Made by a program: the position numbers and the translations under genes. A DNA stretch of 64,000 bases from Symsagittifera roscoffensis (lineage: Eukaryota; Xenacoelomorpha; Acoela; Convolutidae). The stretch spans positions 78,709 through 142,708 of the forward strand of contig NW_026971645.1 in the NCBI RefSeq assembly GCF_963678635.1, read 5' to 3'. Below, piece after piece: positions 26,830 through 36,579 of this stretch; within the stretch, counting starts at the first letter, position 1, and every line of letters starts with the position of its first letter. The notes under the pieces were generated by a model. It was not told where the DNA came from. It made no database searches and saw nothing but the letters and a program-made list of their open reading frames with translations.

Positions 26830-27205
26830 TGACTTTAGGACCGGGTTGACTTTCTCATTGAGTAATTTCGGATAAAGTACACCGTCTGTTCGTCACGCTA
26901 TCCTATTTTCGGTCGGATAAATTCGTGCATTTTCTTAGTCTAATACCGATCCTAATATTTTTCTTATTTTTCCTAGTTTCAATAGATCTAGTATATACTG
27001 GTGTTCTTGCGACGTTAGAAGAGAGTAAGAGCAACTGTTTTCAAATTTAAACTTATTCTTCTCTGGCTGAAACTATACATAGTTTCAGCCTCCAAATTAT
27101 TGTAAGTTTTAGTCATGGATGATGATTGGTTATTTCTAAATATTTTACAGTGATATTTATCAACACATAATTGGATATGTAAGACTTGTTTTGAACCGGT
27201 TCCCA
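26830..27205 (-). mobile_element. LTR of a Ty3/gypsy-like element (copy 1)
   Basis: On the minus strand it starts TGGGAACCGG at 27,205 and ends TCA at 26,830, giving the usual TG...CA ends. It is similar over most of its length to 50,394-50,792 and partly to 32,881-33,114. It contains a perfect hairpin, GGCTGAAACTAT/ATAGTTTCAGCC with a 2-base loop, at 27,065-27,090. A TGG-starting PBS-like sequence follows two bases after its end, so this is the remains of a 5' LTR plus leader rather than a clean solo LTR. It lies downstream of the RNF213-like exons on the same strand. Confidence 0.7.
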
Positions 27206-27557
27206 AGTGCTCAATCTGAAATCTTCGGCAGAATTAAAGTCACAACGAACATTTACAAAAAACCACATTTAATTACCGGAGATATTTTGCAGGAAATATT
27301 ATTTTAAAGGTTTATTTAATCACGAGGGATAATTAAATGCTCGAGAAAAATTATCCAAGAAAAATTCTTCGTTGGAATTGTAACATACAAATTTGGCAAT
27401 CTATAAGATCTTGAAATGGTTTTTTGCCTGAAACTGTAGATCTTGTAGGCGAAAATTTTATGAAACTGTCTTTTTTTCTCAATTTTTTATCTTTTTCTGC
27501 TTGAAAGTTTTGCTGCTCAGGTTTGCTGTTCAGGTAATGGGAAAAATTTAAACTTAC
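27206..27557. other. Sequence between the LTR and the last visible RNF213-like exon
   Basis: On the minus strand this follows the GTAAGT donor at 27,557-27,552 and is presumably intron. It contains no convincing exon; the LTR interrupts it after about 350 bp. Confidence 0.5.
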
Positions 27558-27705
27558 AATTCATTTTGGCCCGTATCCAGTCGAAAAGAGCAGTTTGTCC
27601 AATGAATGCTCGAATGGCGTCAATTTCTACTTTTGTTACATCTCCGAAATCATGCCTGCTGTCGTTATTTTTGCCTGTTATTTCCTTTAATTCTCCCAAG
27701 TTGTC
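27558..27705 (-). CDS. RNF213 (mysterin)-like gene, second visible exon
   Basis: On the minus strand an acceptor (GAATTTCAG ending at 27,706) is followed by 49 codons plus one base and then a perfect GTAAGT donor at 27,557-27,552. The exon begins in phase 0, matching the phase-0 donor of the upstream exon. Its translation starts DNLGELKEI and ends IDAIRAFIGQTALFDWIRAK. That pattern (charged helix, then a hydrophobic 'LxxWIR' segment) resembles the stalk region of RNF213 proteins just before their conserved segment ahead of the AAA+ core. The ORF extends past the donor into intron, so its last residues are not real. The exon leaves a phase-1 end whose partner is not found before the LTR and satellite. 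The family assignment is by recalled family pattern only. Confidence 0.6.
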
Positions 27706-28314
27706 CTGAAATTCGGGTCACAGAGGAGTCTTCATTATCTTCTCACATATAGTCAGAAAACATTTCAGAGATAGTTTTGGTTGATAGAATGAGCAGAAAA
27801 AAATTGTGCCGAAGTTAATCCGATTTTTAATTTATCTTTTCCGCTGTCCCATGAATGACAGGAAAACCTACCATTGTCTTACTCCTTTTGAACCATTAAT
27901 GTTTTTCCAAACAAAAATCATTTCTTAAGGCTCTATTTGCTATCGACTGAAATAGTAGCAAAGTTATGTGGCATGTTATGAGTCATGCGTCGAGGGCCGT
28001 CCCTGGCTAATTTCTGTTAAGAGCCGATCTAAAAATTTAGAATTTGTTTTCAACCAAAGCGACCACAGATTGCCAAGTGAAACAATTTTCCGACTTCTAT
28101 GAAAATTGAAAATGAATTTTGAGCGGCTAAAATTAACGGCATTCAAGTTTTGAGGAAACGTCCCAAAAAAACTGTTTGCAGGATTTTAAAATAAATTTGG
28201 CCGCAAAATGCTTCCCCCTCCCTCAAATTAGTATTGAATGGGTCTTAAGGCATTCGTAAAGCATTTTATTGCAGTGGTAGATCAAAAACGAGGATGTATA
28301 AAGAAACTACTTAC
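27706..28314 (-). other. Intron between the two RNF213-like exons (609 bp)
   Basis: On the minus strand it begins GTAAGTAG (28,314 downward) and ends TTTCAG at 27,706. Both ends are canonical and both flanks are in phase 0. This splice explains why the long reading frame appears to end in a short unrelated tail. Confidence 0.75.
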
Positions 28315-31300
28315 TAATTCAGAGAATGATTGCAATGCCATGGAATCATGTGGTATTTTCAACACTTCTTCCAAATCCAGCAGAGCCTGCACGAAGTCTT
28401 TGTTTTTGTACAAACTGTCCAATGCCACAATTTGTTCTTTTCGTTCTCTTCGACTGATTGCTATTTGCTCTTTTTGTTTCTTATCAACCATGTTGCTGGC
28501 CAGAAATTCAAACATGAGGTCAATTTCTTCATTTTTCTCAAGTACTCGATAATCTTTGAACCTCTTGTGTGCTGCTTGTGCAGTGATGTTCCCGCTTGCT
28601 AGCGAATCTGCGACACTCAAGTACTCCTCTCGAATTGCAGGCATTACACTTCTGAGCAGTTGTTTGTACGTGCACAGTTTGTTTTCATCCTCGCTAAACC
28701 ATTGCACTTTTTTGAAGGTCATATCGGTGAAAATTCTGCTCTTCAAAAAGATCGAGAACTTTTCCAGTTCCGTTACATCGGATGCTTCAAGAGAGAGAAA
28801 GTTTGAATTTAAACGAACAATTCCCTTCCCATCCATAGTTGCGAAGGTTGTCAGAGGCTTTTGTTGCCATCCTCTTACAGCGTCGTCTAGTTCCTCCGAG
28901 TCAATTTCGAGATTTTCGCTTTTTAATTTCGTTATGAGATCATTCAGTCTACATGTCTTCTCGAATCTCGATTCAACCACTGCAGCGATGTTTTTTGTTT
29001 TTTGCATTGCTCCATTCAACTTTCTTGCGTTAACGTTCGGAAGCAAGCTGCTGATCTTTTCAAAAGCTTTGAGATGAAGCATTATTTTGGTGTAAGTTGA
29101 GAAAGACACTTCTCCGCTATCAAGATGATTCAAAACAGTCTGGAAGCTTCTGACAACTAGTTCGAAATCATCCTGCGAGAGATGGCGATTTGCATTTGGA
29201 ATGCGATTGGCTAAATGAATGAGCGGTATGAATGGTTTCCAGTCGACCATTCTGAAAACAACATCATCGGCGTGACTTGACTGGGATATTTTTGGGAAGT
29301 TCTCGCAAGCTAATTCTGTGAAGGTCATTGCAACCTTAGGCGACCACTTCGATATATCGTTTAAATCGAATTGATAACTGCTTGGGTTGTTGTAGTTTTC
29401 CAGGTAGTCACGAAAACTCTGGATAATCGCCTCGTCAAATAGTACCTGAACACCTGTAGGATTTAGGTGACTCGCTTTTTTGAAAATCTTATCAAGATCG
29501 TTGTATAACAAGTGCAACTGTCTAACTGGATTTCTCTCACAAATTACTTGGAAAATAGCGTTTGCTAGTTTCTTTTCGACCACCTGGCGAGTGTAAGGGG
29601 TGAAAGCGCGTGGTTTCATGACATGCACCCAACCGGGCACCACATCATTTGCATTGAAGCTTCCCAAAGAGTGGGCTTTCCCAAGGTACAGTGCCAAAAT
29701 ATCAACTAATTTTTCCAATGAAAAGGACCGATCCAAGTTTTGACACTCAGCGACTCTCGTTTCAAACAGTTCTACGAAATCTAAAGTAATTGAGATGAAT
29801 CGACTAAACCACATCGACTCTGCGATGTGGATTGCTTTACGAACTCCTAGCGTTTCTAGAATGTTTCCAATGCACACCAGGAGTTTAACGGCCATGTCAG
29901 CTGTGATGGTTGTCTTTGAGTTCGCACTCTCAAAAGCGTGTCTGAGGAGTCTTAGAACTCTTTCGCTGCGCAAGGATGACCAACTATCGTTACTGGATGA
30001 CACTGACGGCAGCGCGAGAAAGTACGAGTTGAGTACCTTGTCAGCTCTAATTTTCAAGCCACCGACGATTTCCAAGTCATCCCAGTTGCTTTTGAAGTAA
30101 ATCATGAGAAGGCATCTTCTAGCGGCTGCACTTGTGTAGTAGCTGTGCAGTTGAGCAATCACATTCTTTCTTACCACCAAGCCAGCAGGTAATGAAACAT
30201 GTTTAGATTCATCGAAAACTGTTGTCCATTCGATTAGCACGGGATAATAATTACTGTTCTGTACTGGCTTTAAGCCGATCAACATCCAACACGCCTCTTG
30301 GATGACAATTTTAGTTCGCTCCGAGTCCAAAAGGCGACTTCGGATTGCTTCTTTTTCGGTCTCTGCGGTAAACTTGGAAGACTTCAAAAATTGTTCATAA
30401 AACTCATTTGGGACACTTTCTAGGACTGCTCTGTTGGGATTACATGATTTGAGCAGAGTAAATATGGCTATGGTGGCCAGTTTATGCTCAAACATGCTTT
30501 GTTGATCGTCATATGTCACTCTTCGTTGATTGCATAACTCTATGAAAATTTTCATAGCTTTGTGTGTTATAACAGCGTCGGAAACCAGGCGTAAATATTT
30601 TGATGAGCCAGAGTGAACAGTGATCTCAGATAGTGACCTTAAAATGGCGAAGCACAATCTGCTAAGCTCTTTCAGATCAATATCATTAGACAGCAGTTGT
30701 CTGAAGCTCGTTTTCAAATAGACGTCTAGACTTGCTTCATTCTGCGCCCAGTAAAAGCTTTTTATTACATTGCCCAACATTTTTGAAACCGTTTTTCTTA
30801 TGTCTAAGCCACGTTTCTGATTTTCTGGTTGTCTGTAGAATGTGACGACGCCATCGAAGACAGCTGAATAGGATCTGGATTCAGGGTCCATCGAAAATTG
30901 ACGGGTAATCTCCCCTACCTCTTCGTGCATTTTCTCCCAGTGCACACTAACATCGTTTCCGGCCATTGTGCAAACATAGCTGTATTTCACCGAAAAAATT
31001 TTTTTAGTGTCCAATCGAAAGCGAAGCCAGCAAAAGTCATCGACGTGGTCCACAATGTAGCCGTGGGTTATTGTTGAAAAGTTATCAGCCGATGTTTTAA
31101 TCCCAATTGTCAACTTTGTTTCTCCCAAGAGACAAATGTCTGACCCGACTATCACATTGAGTTCGGCAAACTGGCTGCTATTCTGCTGACCTCGCAATTT
31201 GTCCATCGAGAGGTTCCCGATGATTTCTTTCAACGTCAAACCGCTATCACGCATGTCTATTCCAACGCTTGATATTATTGAATCAAATTGATCACTGCTG

Positions 31301-32136
31301 TTATCGTTGATATTGCCACCTGATTGGCTGCCCGAGTTCCTGTGTGCTTTGTTTGTTGAGTTATCGGTTTGTTTTCTTTTTTTACTGTTTTCTTCGAACA
31401 TTCGGTCTACAAACGAGCTTTGACTCGCCTCTCGTAGCCTACGCGATAAGCTAGATTGATCTCTGGGTCTATTCGTTTCATATCTGTCCAAGAAATTAAG
31501 GTTTCTGTGCTTTTTATTGGCTTTTTCTGCACTTGAATCACTGGGACTGTTTGTAGATGATTCCGCTGTTATTTGACTTTCAGCTTGCAAACTGTTATCA
31601 GTGTTGCACGGAACAAAGATCTGTATCTGGCTTAGGTTATCCACAACTTTTAAATTTTGAAGTGGAAGAATCTGTGTTCCATTTTGAGAAGCACAAATCG
31701 AGTTAGGTTTAGTGCGTAAAACGTTTTTGTCGTCCGTTTCTGAAACAGCGAAATAGAAAGATACCTCTTTCTCTCGCCTGCCAAAATCATTCGGTGGTAC
31801 AAAAGAGACCATTTCGAGTTTTTGTTCCTCCATCATCAGGTTCATCCACTGACCAGGGTAGAAAAATTTTTTGTTTGCAATGACAACTCCGCAGAACAAA
31901 GACTCGTTATTCAACCCCAGGTCAAAAATGTCTGGCCGCACGCAAAATTTGAACTCCAGAAAACCCTTCTTGGAGTTATTAGTTTTGTTATCTCTTACTA
32001 GTTTCAGCATATCAGCTTTATTTTCTTGGTCGTCGCATTCACCATCGCTACGTCCAATCTCAGTCTGACGAGAACCTAATTCACAAAATATGGGTTTGTT
32101 TAAAATATATATGAGCAGTTGATGATTGGTGCACAA
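28315..32136 (-). CDS. RNF213 (mysterin)-like protein, very long exon (N-terminal and stalk region)
   Basis: This is one uninterrupted frame of about 1,274 codons, by far the longest in the window. Family members are ~5,000-residue cytosolic proteins with an N-terminal arm, a dynein-like AAA+ core and a RING/E3 module; in vertebrates they ubiquitylate bacterial lipopolysaccharide and lipid-droplet-associated targets. Here I see two beta-rich, CBM20-like segments (about residues 58-177 and 325-402; the second ends in VSVHWE), separated by a Ser/Asn/charged linker with KKRK (about 178-300). A helical stalk follows to the end, whose last part (RRERKEQIVALDSLYKNKDF) has the family's 'ERxEQI...' look. 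No Walker A, Walker B or RING residues are present; they would lie further 3'. The reading frame runs on past a GTAAGT donor at 28,314. The start is uncertain: the first ATG is at 32,136, but TTGTGAATTAG just before GSRQTEIG could be an acceptor, with earlier exons upstream. Confidence 0.6.
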
Positions 32137-32880
32137 AACTAGTCAGGGCGCGCTGGGTTGTCATATGTTCTTGATGGCTATTTGCTTTATGCGCTCGGTA
32201 ACTAACTCTTTCTTTCAGTTCGCACTTAGGTTAACCGCATTGAACCAGCACCTCAAATGGTTTTGTATCCTGATCTTCAATTCAACAATCAACCGATAAA
32301 CCTCTGCGCGAACGAACATATAACAAAGCAAAAAAAAACCAAAGTCGTCTTCACAACAATAGGAATGACGGGAAACGAAATAATCAATAATCAAATTTAA
32401 ATAGAAGATTTCCCCTCAAGCGCAATGGCTCACAGAAACTGCCAAAATTTATGAAAATTAGTGGTAATATAAGAAAGCGATCTAAAATAATTAAACGAAA
32501 CAAAGTTTTCATTATTGAAAAATTATGAAAAAAAAACTTTTTTCTACTTGTTTCTTCTGAACTCCAAAAAAAACTGATCTACTTCTGCTCTACATCACTT
32601 TTTTGCACTACTAAGGAAAAGTTGATTAAAAAATCAAATCAAACTAAGCAGGCGTGGGCAGGTCCTGGCTTTGGCTTTTTGCACTTGGCCACTGGCGAAA
32701 AAAATTAATGGTGTTTTCGTTTTTTGCAGGCAGCTCTCTAGGTGAGACTGACCTGAAGGTGAACGGTAGTTGTTAAGGACAATTGAGGACAATATTATAC
32801 AAAAAAAGTTCTCTGTAGGGCTGTTTCGCTCAAGCCTCTGTGGGGATGCAAAAGATCTCAATGAAGCAGTTAACTAGTGA
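32137..32880. other. Upstream flank of the RNF213-like gene; nothing firm
   Basis: On the minus strand this is the 5' side of the gene. No clear upstream exon, TATA box or promoter can be defended. A 75-codon minus-strand frame at 32,634-32,861 has no recognisable content. Confidence 0.4.
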
Positions 32881-33114
32881 TCTAGTGTATACTGGTTTTC
32901 GCGAGTTAAATCTTGGAGTTTATCCAGAAGGAGAAGAACTGTCGTCTAAGAGTTATTCAAACTGTTCTGGTGCTGAAACTACAAGTAGTTTCAGCACTTA
33001 CAAATAAGTGTCAATGTTAGAGATGGAATATGATTGGTTAGTTGGTAATATTTTACAGTGCTAGTTTTATCAATAATATATTTGGATATAAATAATAGTT
33101 TAGAACTCGTTCCA
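32881..33114 (-). mobile_element. Truncated LTR (copy 2), possible 3' LTR of the Ty3/gypsy-like element
   Basis: Similar to 50,394-50,792 from its TGGAAC start (33,114, minus strand) to the GTATACACTAGA segment, then truncated. It carries a perfect 12-bp hairpin, GTGCTGAAACTA/TAGTTTCAGCAC with a CAAG loop, at 32,970-32,997. The retroelement's coding remains lie at higher coordinates on the same strand, the position expected of a 3' LTR. The large distance (about 17.7 kb to the other LTR) means later insertions or duplications must be assumed. Confidence 0.6.
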
Positions 33115-33430
33115 CCCATCCGCTGTTTTTAGTTTTTCATTTTTTTTTGTGAAGGACGGGTGATGTAGTTTTCTTTGGAAGTTTTAAGCAGTGATTTCTT
33201 GAAGAGTGGGTAAAACTAGTTGTTCGTGTAGAGAAAAAAAGATTGTTTGTACGTGCTTCAAAATGTTCGTTTCATTGTAGGTAGTCTTGGATGATTGTAT
33301 CAAGACTTGAGATTGATGCAATAATGTTTCAATTTTGTTAAGCTTAGAGCGAGACTATGTGCAGGATGAAGTTTAACTTTCCTTATGAAGTGCCAAGTGA
33401 CTAGGGTTAGCATGTGAGATCAACGTTAAA

Positions 33431-33661
33431 ATGGCCATTGACCTGTTTCAATGGGTTTCGTTTGCTGCGATGTTCAGTCCATATTTTGAATCCTTTGAGG
33501 GTAGTGACTGCGGCAACAAACCAAATAGACTTGCCAATCCAGAGTTGGAATTTAATCGAGTTGTTATCTCCTTTGCTGCTCGTTCCTTGGGCTCTACGGA
33601 ATCTTCACATACTGCTTTTGTTTATTTACATTTTGTTTGTGAAGTCACTTTTAAGTTATGA
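33431..33661 (+). CDS. Short open frame, 76 codons, unrecognised
   Basis: The frame begins MAIDLFQWVSFAAMF and includes a less AT-rich stretch with mixed residue content (ESFEGSDCGNKPNRLANPE), unlike the K/N/I/F-rich chance frames nearby. It has an ATG start and a normal stop, but no identified partner exon and no recognisable motif. It could be a remnant of the retroelement's 3' region or chance. Confidence 0.2.
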   Translation: MAIDLFQWVSFAAMFSPYFESFEGSDCGNKPNRLANPELEFNRVVISFAARSLGSTESSHTAFVYLHFVCEVTFKL

Positions 33662-33705
33662 TTTAATAATAGTTATTATCGCAAAAGCGTTTTCATTTAG
33701 TTCGG

Positions 33706-33882
33706 TTATTTTAAAAAGTCGCTCATCCTAGAGCAACTCTCGTCAAAAATAGAGTCACAAAGCGTGGTTGCAGCGCGTTGGGTAAGGCCGGCTATAGAGC
33801 ATGCGATCATGTTCAGGACGTCCCTCTGGTTGGTGAGGCCAGGAATGAGCAATGTTTCAACGGTCTCTTTGTGCAGAGTCTC
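33706..33882 (-). pseudogene. Coding-like fragment, 58 codons, unrecognised
   Basis: On the minus strand the segment has markedly higher GC and a coding-like translation (ETLHKETVETLLIPGLTNQR near the start, then MIACSIAGLTQRAATTLCD) ending in a stop at 33,706. A stop codon directly precedes it and no ATG opens it, so it is a fragment of a longer frame or an exon. It lies inside the presumed retroelement span, on the same strand as gag and pol. A relation to the element's third ORF is inference. Confidence 0.3.
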
Positions 33883-34039
33883 TTAATACATTCAACATTT
33901 TGTTTTATTTTCATGACGTGTTTCTCTCATTTTTGTTTTGGTTGTGTCCTTTTCTCAAAATTAGAATCATTTGTTTCGGTTTTGTCTTTCGACTTTTTTG
34001 TGTTTTATTCGGTTTCAAAAAAACTTGTAAGTGACTCTC

Positions 34040-35584
34040 AAAAAGAAAAATTTATCTAGTTTTAATCTGGAGTTAATCCGGTTTGGGTACCGTGGGACTT
34101 TATTTCTTAGCCATGCTAATAGGTTTTGATTTTGTGGCGTTTCAATTTTCCTTCCAATCGTGTTAAGGGAAAGTTTAAAACGTGTGAAAACAAATTAGAG
34201 TTGTTATCAGTGAAAAGTAAAACTTAAAATTCATTATTTAAACAATTCATTGTGGGCGAGCTGTGCAAGTTGTGGAAAGAGTGTGGGATTTATGGCGAGT
34301 AAAGAAATTAAAACTTATAAAAGAAATGTTTTTATTTAAAAAAAAAGGCAATTCGTGCGGATAGTGTCTGGTGATGTGAGGAGTTTGGCAAGCATGCGGA
34401 TGACATTCTTAGTCTGAAAGAGAGGCCATAGAAGCTCTAGTGCTCGGATGATGTTGTGCACTTCCTTATTGAGCGAGAATTCATGCGATGTATTTTGGAT
34501 AAGGTTATATAGCTTGTGATTGTACTTAATAATATGAATATATTCTGGTATTTGTGGACTTCGATGGGCTGTGTATATCCGTGGAAGATGATTGGTGGGC
34601 GGGATTCTTCAATGTCAAAGGATTTCGTTCGTGGGCAAAATATATACATTTGTCTGATGGGATCTTAGTTATGGAGGATGCCGTGTATGTTAAATGTGTA
34701 ATTGGAGTTAATGAATGTGAATATGTTCTGTGGATTTTGTGGTGGTGTGTTAGTTGTATAGTGGTATTCGATAGATTTATAAAGGTTCTATGTGTGAGTT
34801 AATGTTAGGAAAAATGGAAAAAGGAAAAAATTATCCAGTTTTAATCTGGAGTTAATCTGGTTTGGGTACCGTGGGACTTTCTTTTTTTAGCCATGCTAAT
34901 AGTTTTTGATTTTGTGGCGTTTTATTTTTCCTTCCAACCGTGTTAAGGGAAATTTTAAAATGTGTGAAAACAAGTTAGAGTTGTTATTAGTGAAACATAA
35001 AACTTGATATTCATTGTTTAAACAGTTTATTGCGGGCGAGCTGTGCGAGTTGTGGAAAGAGTGTGTGATTTATGGGCGAGTAAAGAAATTGAAACTTACA
35101 AAAGAAGCGTTTTTATTTAAAAAAAGGGCAACTCGTGCGGATAGTGTTTGGTGATGTGGTGAGTTTGGCAAGCATGCGGATGACATTTTTAGTCTGAAGG
35201 AGAGGCCATAGAAGCTCGAGTGCTCGGATGACGTTGTGCACTTCATTCTTGAGTGATAATTCACGCGATGTATTTTAAATTAGGTTATATAGCTTCTGAT
35301 TGTACTTAATATTATGAATGTGGATGCGTATGTGGACTTCAATGGGCTGTGTACATCCGTGTGAGATGATTAGTGGGCGGGATTTTTCAATGTCGAAGGA
35401 TTTCGTTCGTGGGCAGAATATATACATTTGTCTGATGGGATCTTAGTTATGGAGGATGCCGTGTATGTTAAAGGTGTAATTGGAGTTAATGAATGTAAAT
35501 CTGTTCTGTGGATTTTGTGGTGAGGTGTTAGTTGTATAGTGTTATTCGATAAATTTATGATAGGTCAATGTGTGAGTTAGTGTT
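34040..35584. repeat. Two tandem copies of a ~779-bp segment
   Basis: Copy 1 (about 34,040-34,803) and copy 2 (about 34,818-35,584) share long stretches. One example is the GTTTGGGTACCGTGGGACTT line at 34,080 and again at 34,859, a 779-bp offset. Copy 2 has a number of point changes and small indels relative to copy 1. Both copies carry decayed coding sequence on the minus strand (next entry). Confidence 0.9.
34338..35580 (-). pseudogene. Duplicated, decayed reading frame inside the 779-bp repeats
   Basis: In both copies the minus strand reads RALELLWPL, then QTKNVIRMLAKL, then TSP(D/N)TIRT before a stop. Most differences between the copies are conservative. Upstream in each copy is CPRTKSFDIE. 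Copy 2 keeps these parts in one frame apart from a single stop; copy 1 has a frame break in the middle. This is the pattern of a real coding sequence that was duplicated and is now decaying. Its place between pol and the presumed 3' LTR, on the same strand, makes an envelope-like third ORF of the retroelement a possibility, but I recognise no diagnostic motif. Confidence 0.4.
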
Positions 35585-35631
35585 ATCATATTTTTTATTC
35601 ATGCTGTTATTTACAAATACGCATTCTGATT

Positions 35632-35835
35632 TTATGAAATTTTTTCGGTCAGTTGGGGGTTAGTTTTTTCATCTTCTTCTATTACTGTATCTTCCATACA
35701 TCGTACAATAGCGTGATCAGAGTGGTTAATTAAAATTCGGTTGGTTTTTTGAGCAACAAATCTTTTTATTGTTTGGGTTAGTCCTTTAGTTGTGAACTGT
35801 TTTTCATGCAGCGCGGTAGTTAGTTGGATTGACAT
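35632..35835 (-). CDS. Open frame, 67 codons, unrecognised (retroelement-linked?)
   Basis: The frame starts MSIQLTTALHEK and ends in a charged tail (VIEEDEKTNPQLTEKIS). It has an ATG and a stop, lies on the same strand as the retroelement ORFs, and is followed by the duplicated decayed frame. No domain is recognised. Confidence 0.25.
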   Translation of the reverse strand: MSIQLTTALHEKQFTTKGLTQTIKRFVAQKTNRILINHSDHAIVRCMEDTVIEEDEKTNPQLTEKIS

Positions 35836-36125
35836 ATTTCATTGATGGCTGGTTTATTGTAAAGAGGGAGTGATAGTGAGTTAGTGATGTGGTAGTAAAA
35901 TGTCCATAATAAAATTGGCAACAGACTGTACTCGTCAACATACAAAGTTCAGTTGGTGATCATTAATGTTTTCATAGAAGGTGTATTATGGAAAGAAGGG
36001 TAAAATATATACGAAGAATTCCTTAGTATTAGTGTGAAGTGGTTGACGGGAAAACAGTCGAAGTGGTCGGGAAGTATGTTGGATTGAGTATTCGGAGGAA
36101 ATTGATTGTGATAGGTGATGAATTG

Positions 36126-36579
36126 TTAATGTATTAGTATTTTGAAGCTATTGTTGTAAAATGATAAAAAATTGTCTAATTCATGCTCTAGTTCTTCAAT
36201 GACGGAGCTAGATTGGTTGGGTTGATCACTGGTCACTGGGGAGAGCATTGGAGTTGCGTCTGTGTGGGAAGACAGTGCTGGGGAGGTTTTATCGAGAATT
36301 TGGGGTATGGATCGGATGGAGGGGGTGATGCGAAAAAGTGGATGGGCTGGGCTCAAAGTTTTGAAATTCATCTGGGGACTCAATCTCCGAATTAAAAAAT
36401 TGTGAGATGGTGTTAAAAACTGTGTGTGTGCAATCATCAGAATCAATGCGTGGTGAATTAGCAAAGAATGAGGGTAAGGGAGAACAAGTGATGTCAGAAA
36501 GGAAGATGCGAGAGGAGCGACGTTGGAGGTTGGATGTGAAAGAAAGCAAGTGGTTGAGGGATCCAATCTGGCGGCTCAT
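36126..36579 (-). pseudogene. Pro/Ser/Thr-rich decayed frame
   Basis: Two overlapping minus-strand frames (36,126-36,566 and 36,289-36,579) together read as one low-complexity Ser/Pro/His-rich protein with a frameshift between them. One supplies SPDEFQNFEPSPSTF and the other SSHTDATPMLSPVTSDQPNQ, ending in an acidic VIEELEHELDNF segment. It may be part of the retroelement's third ORF. No fold is recognised. Confidence 0.3.

Noticed and set aside
27015-27206. 63-codon minus-strand frame
   Set aside because: It lies wholly in an LTR and includes both arms of its hairpin.
28282-28314. C-terminal tail VSSFFIHPRF of the long minus-strand frame
   Set aside because: It begins exactly at a GTAAGT donor and the next exon continues in phase, so the tail is intron read-through.
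28238-32068. Plus-strand frames of 60-173 codons opposite the RNF213-like exon
   Set aside because: They are antisense shadows of a long coding exon, with no start context or motifs.
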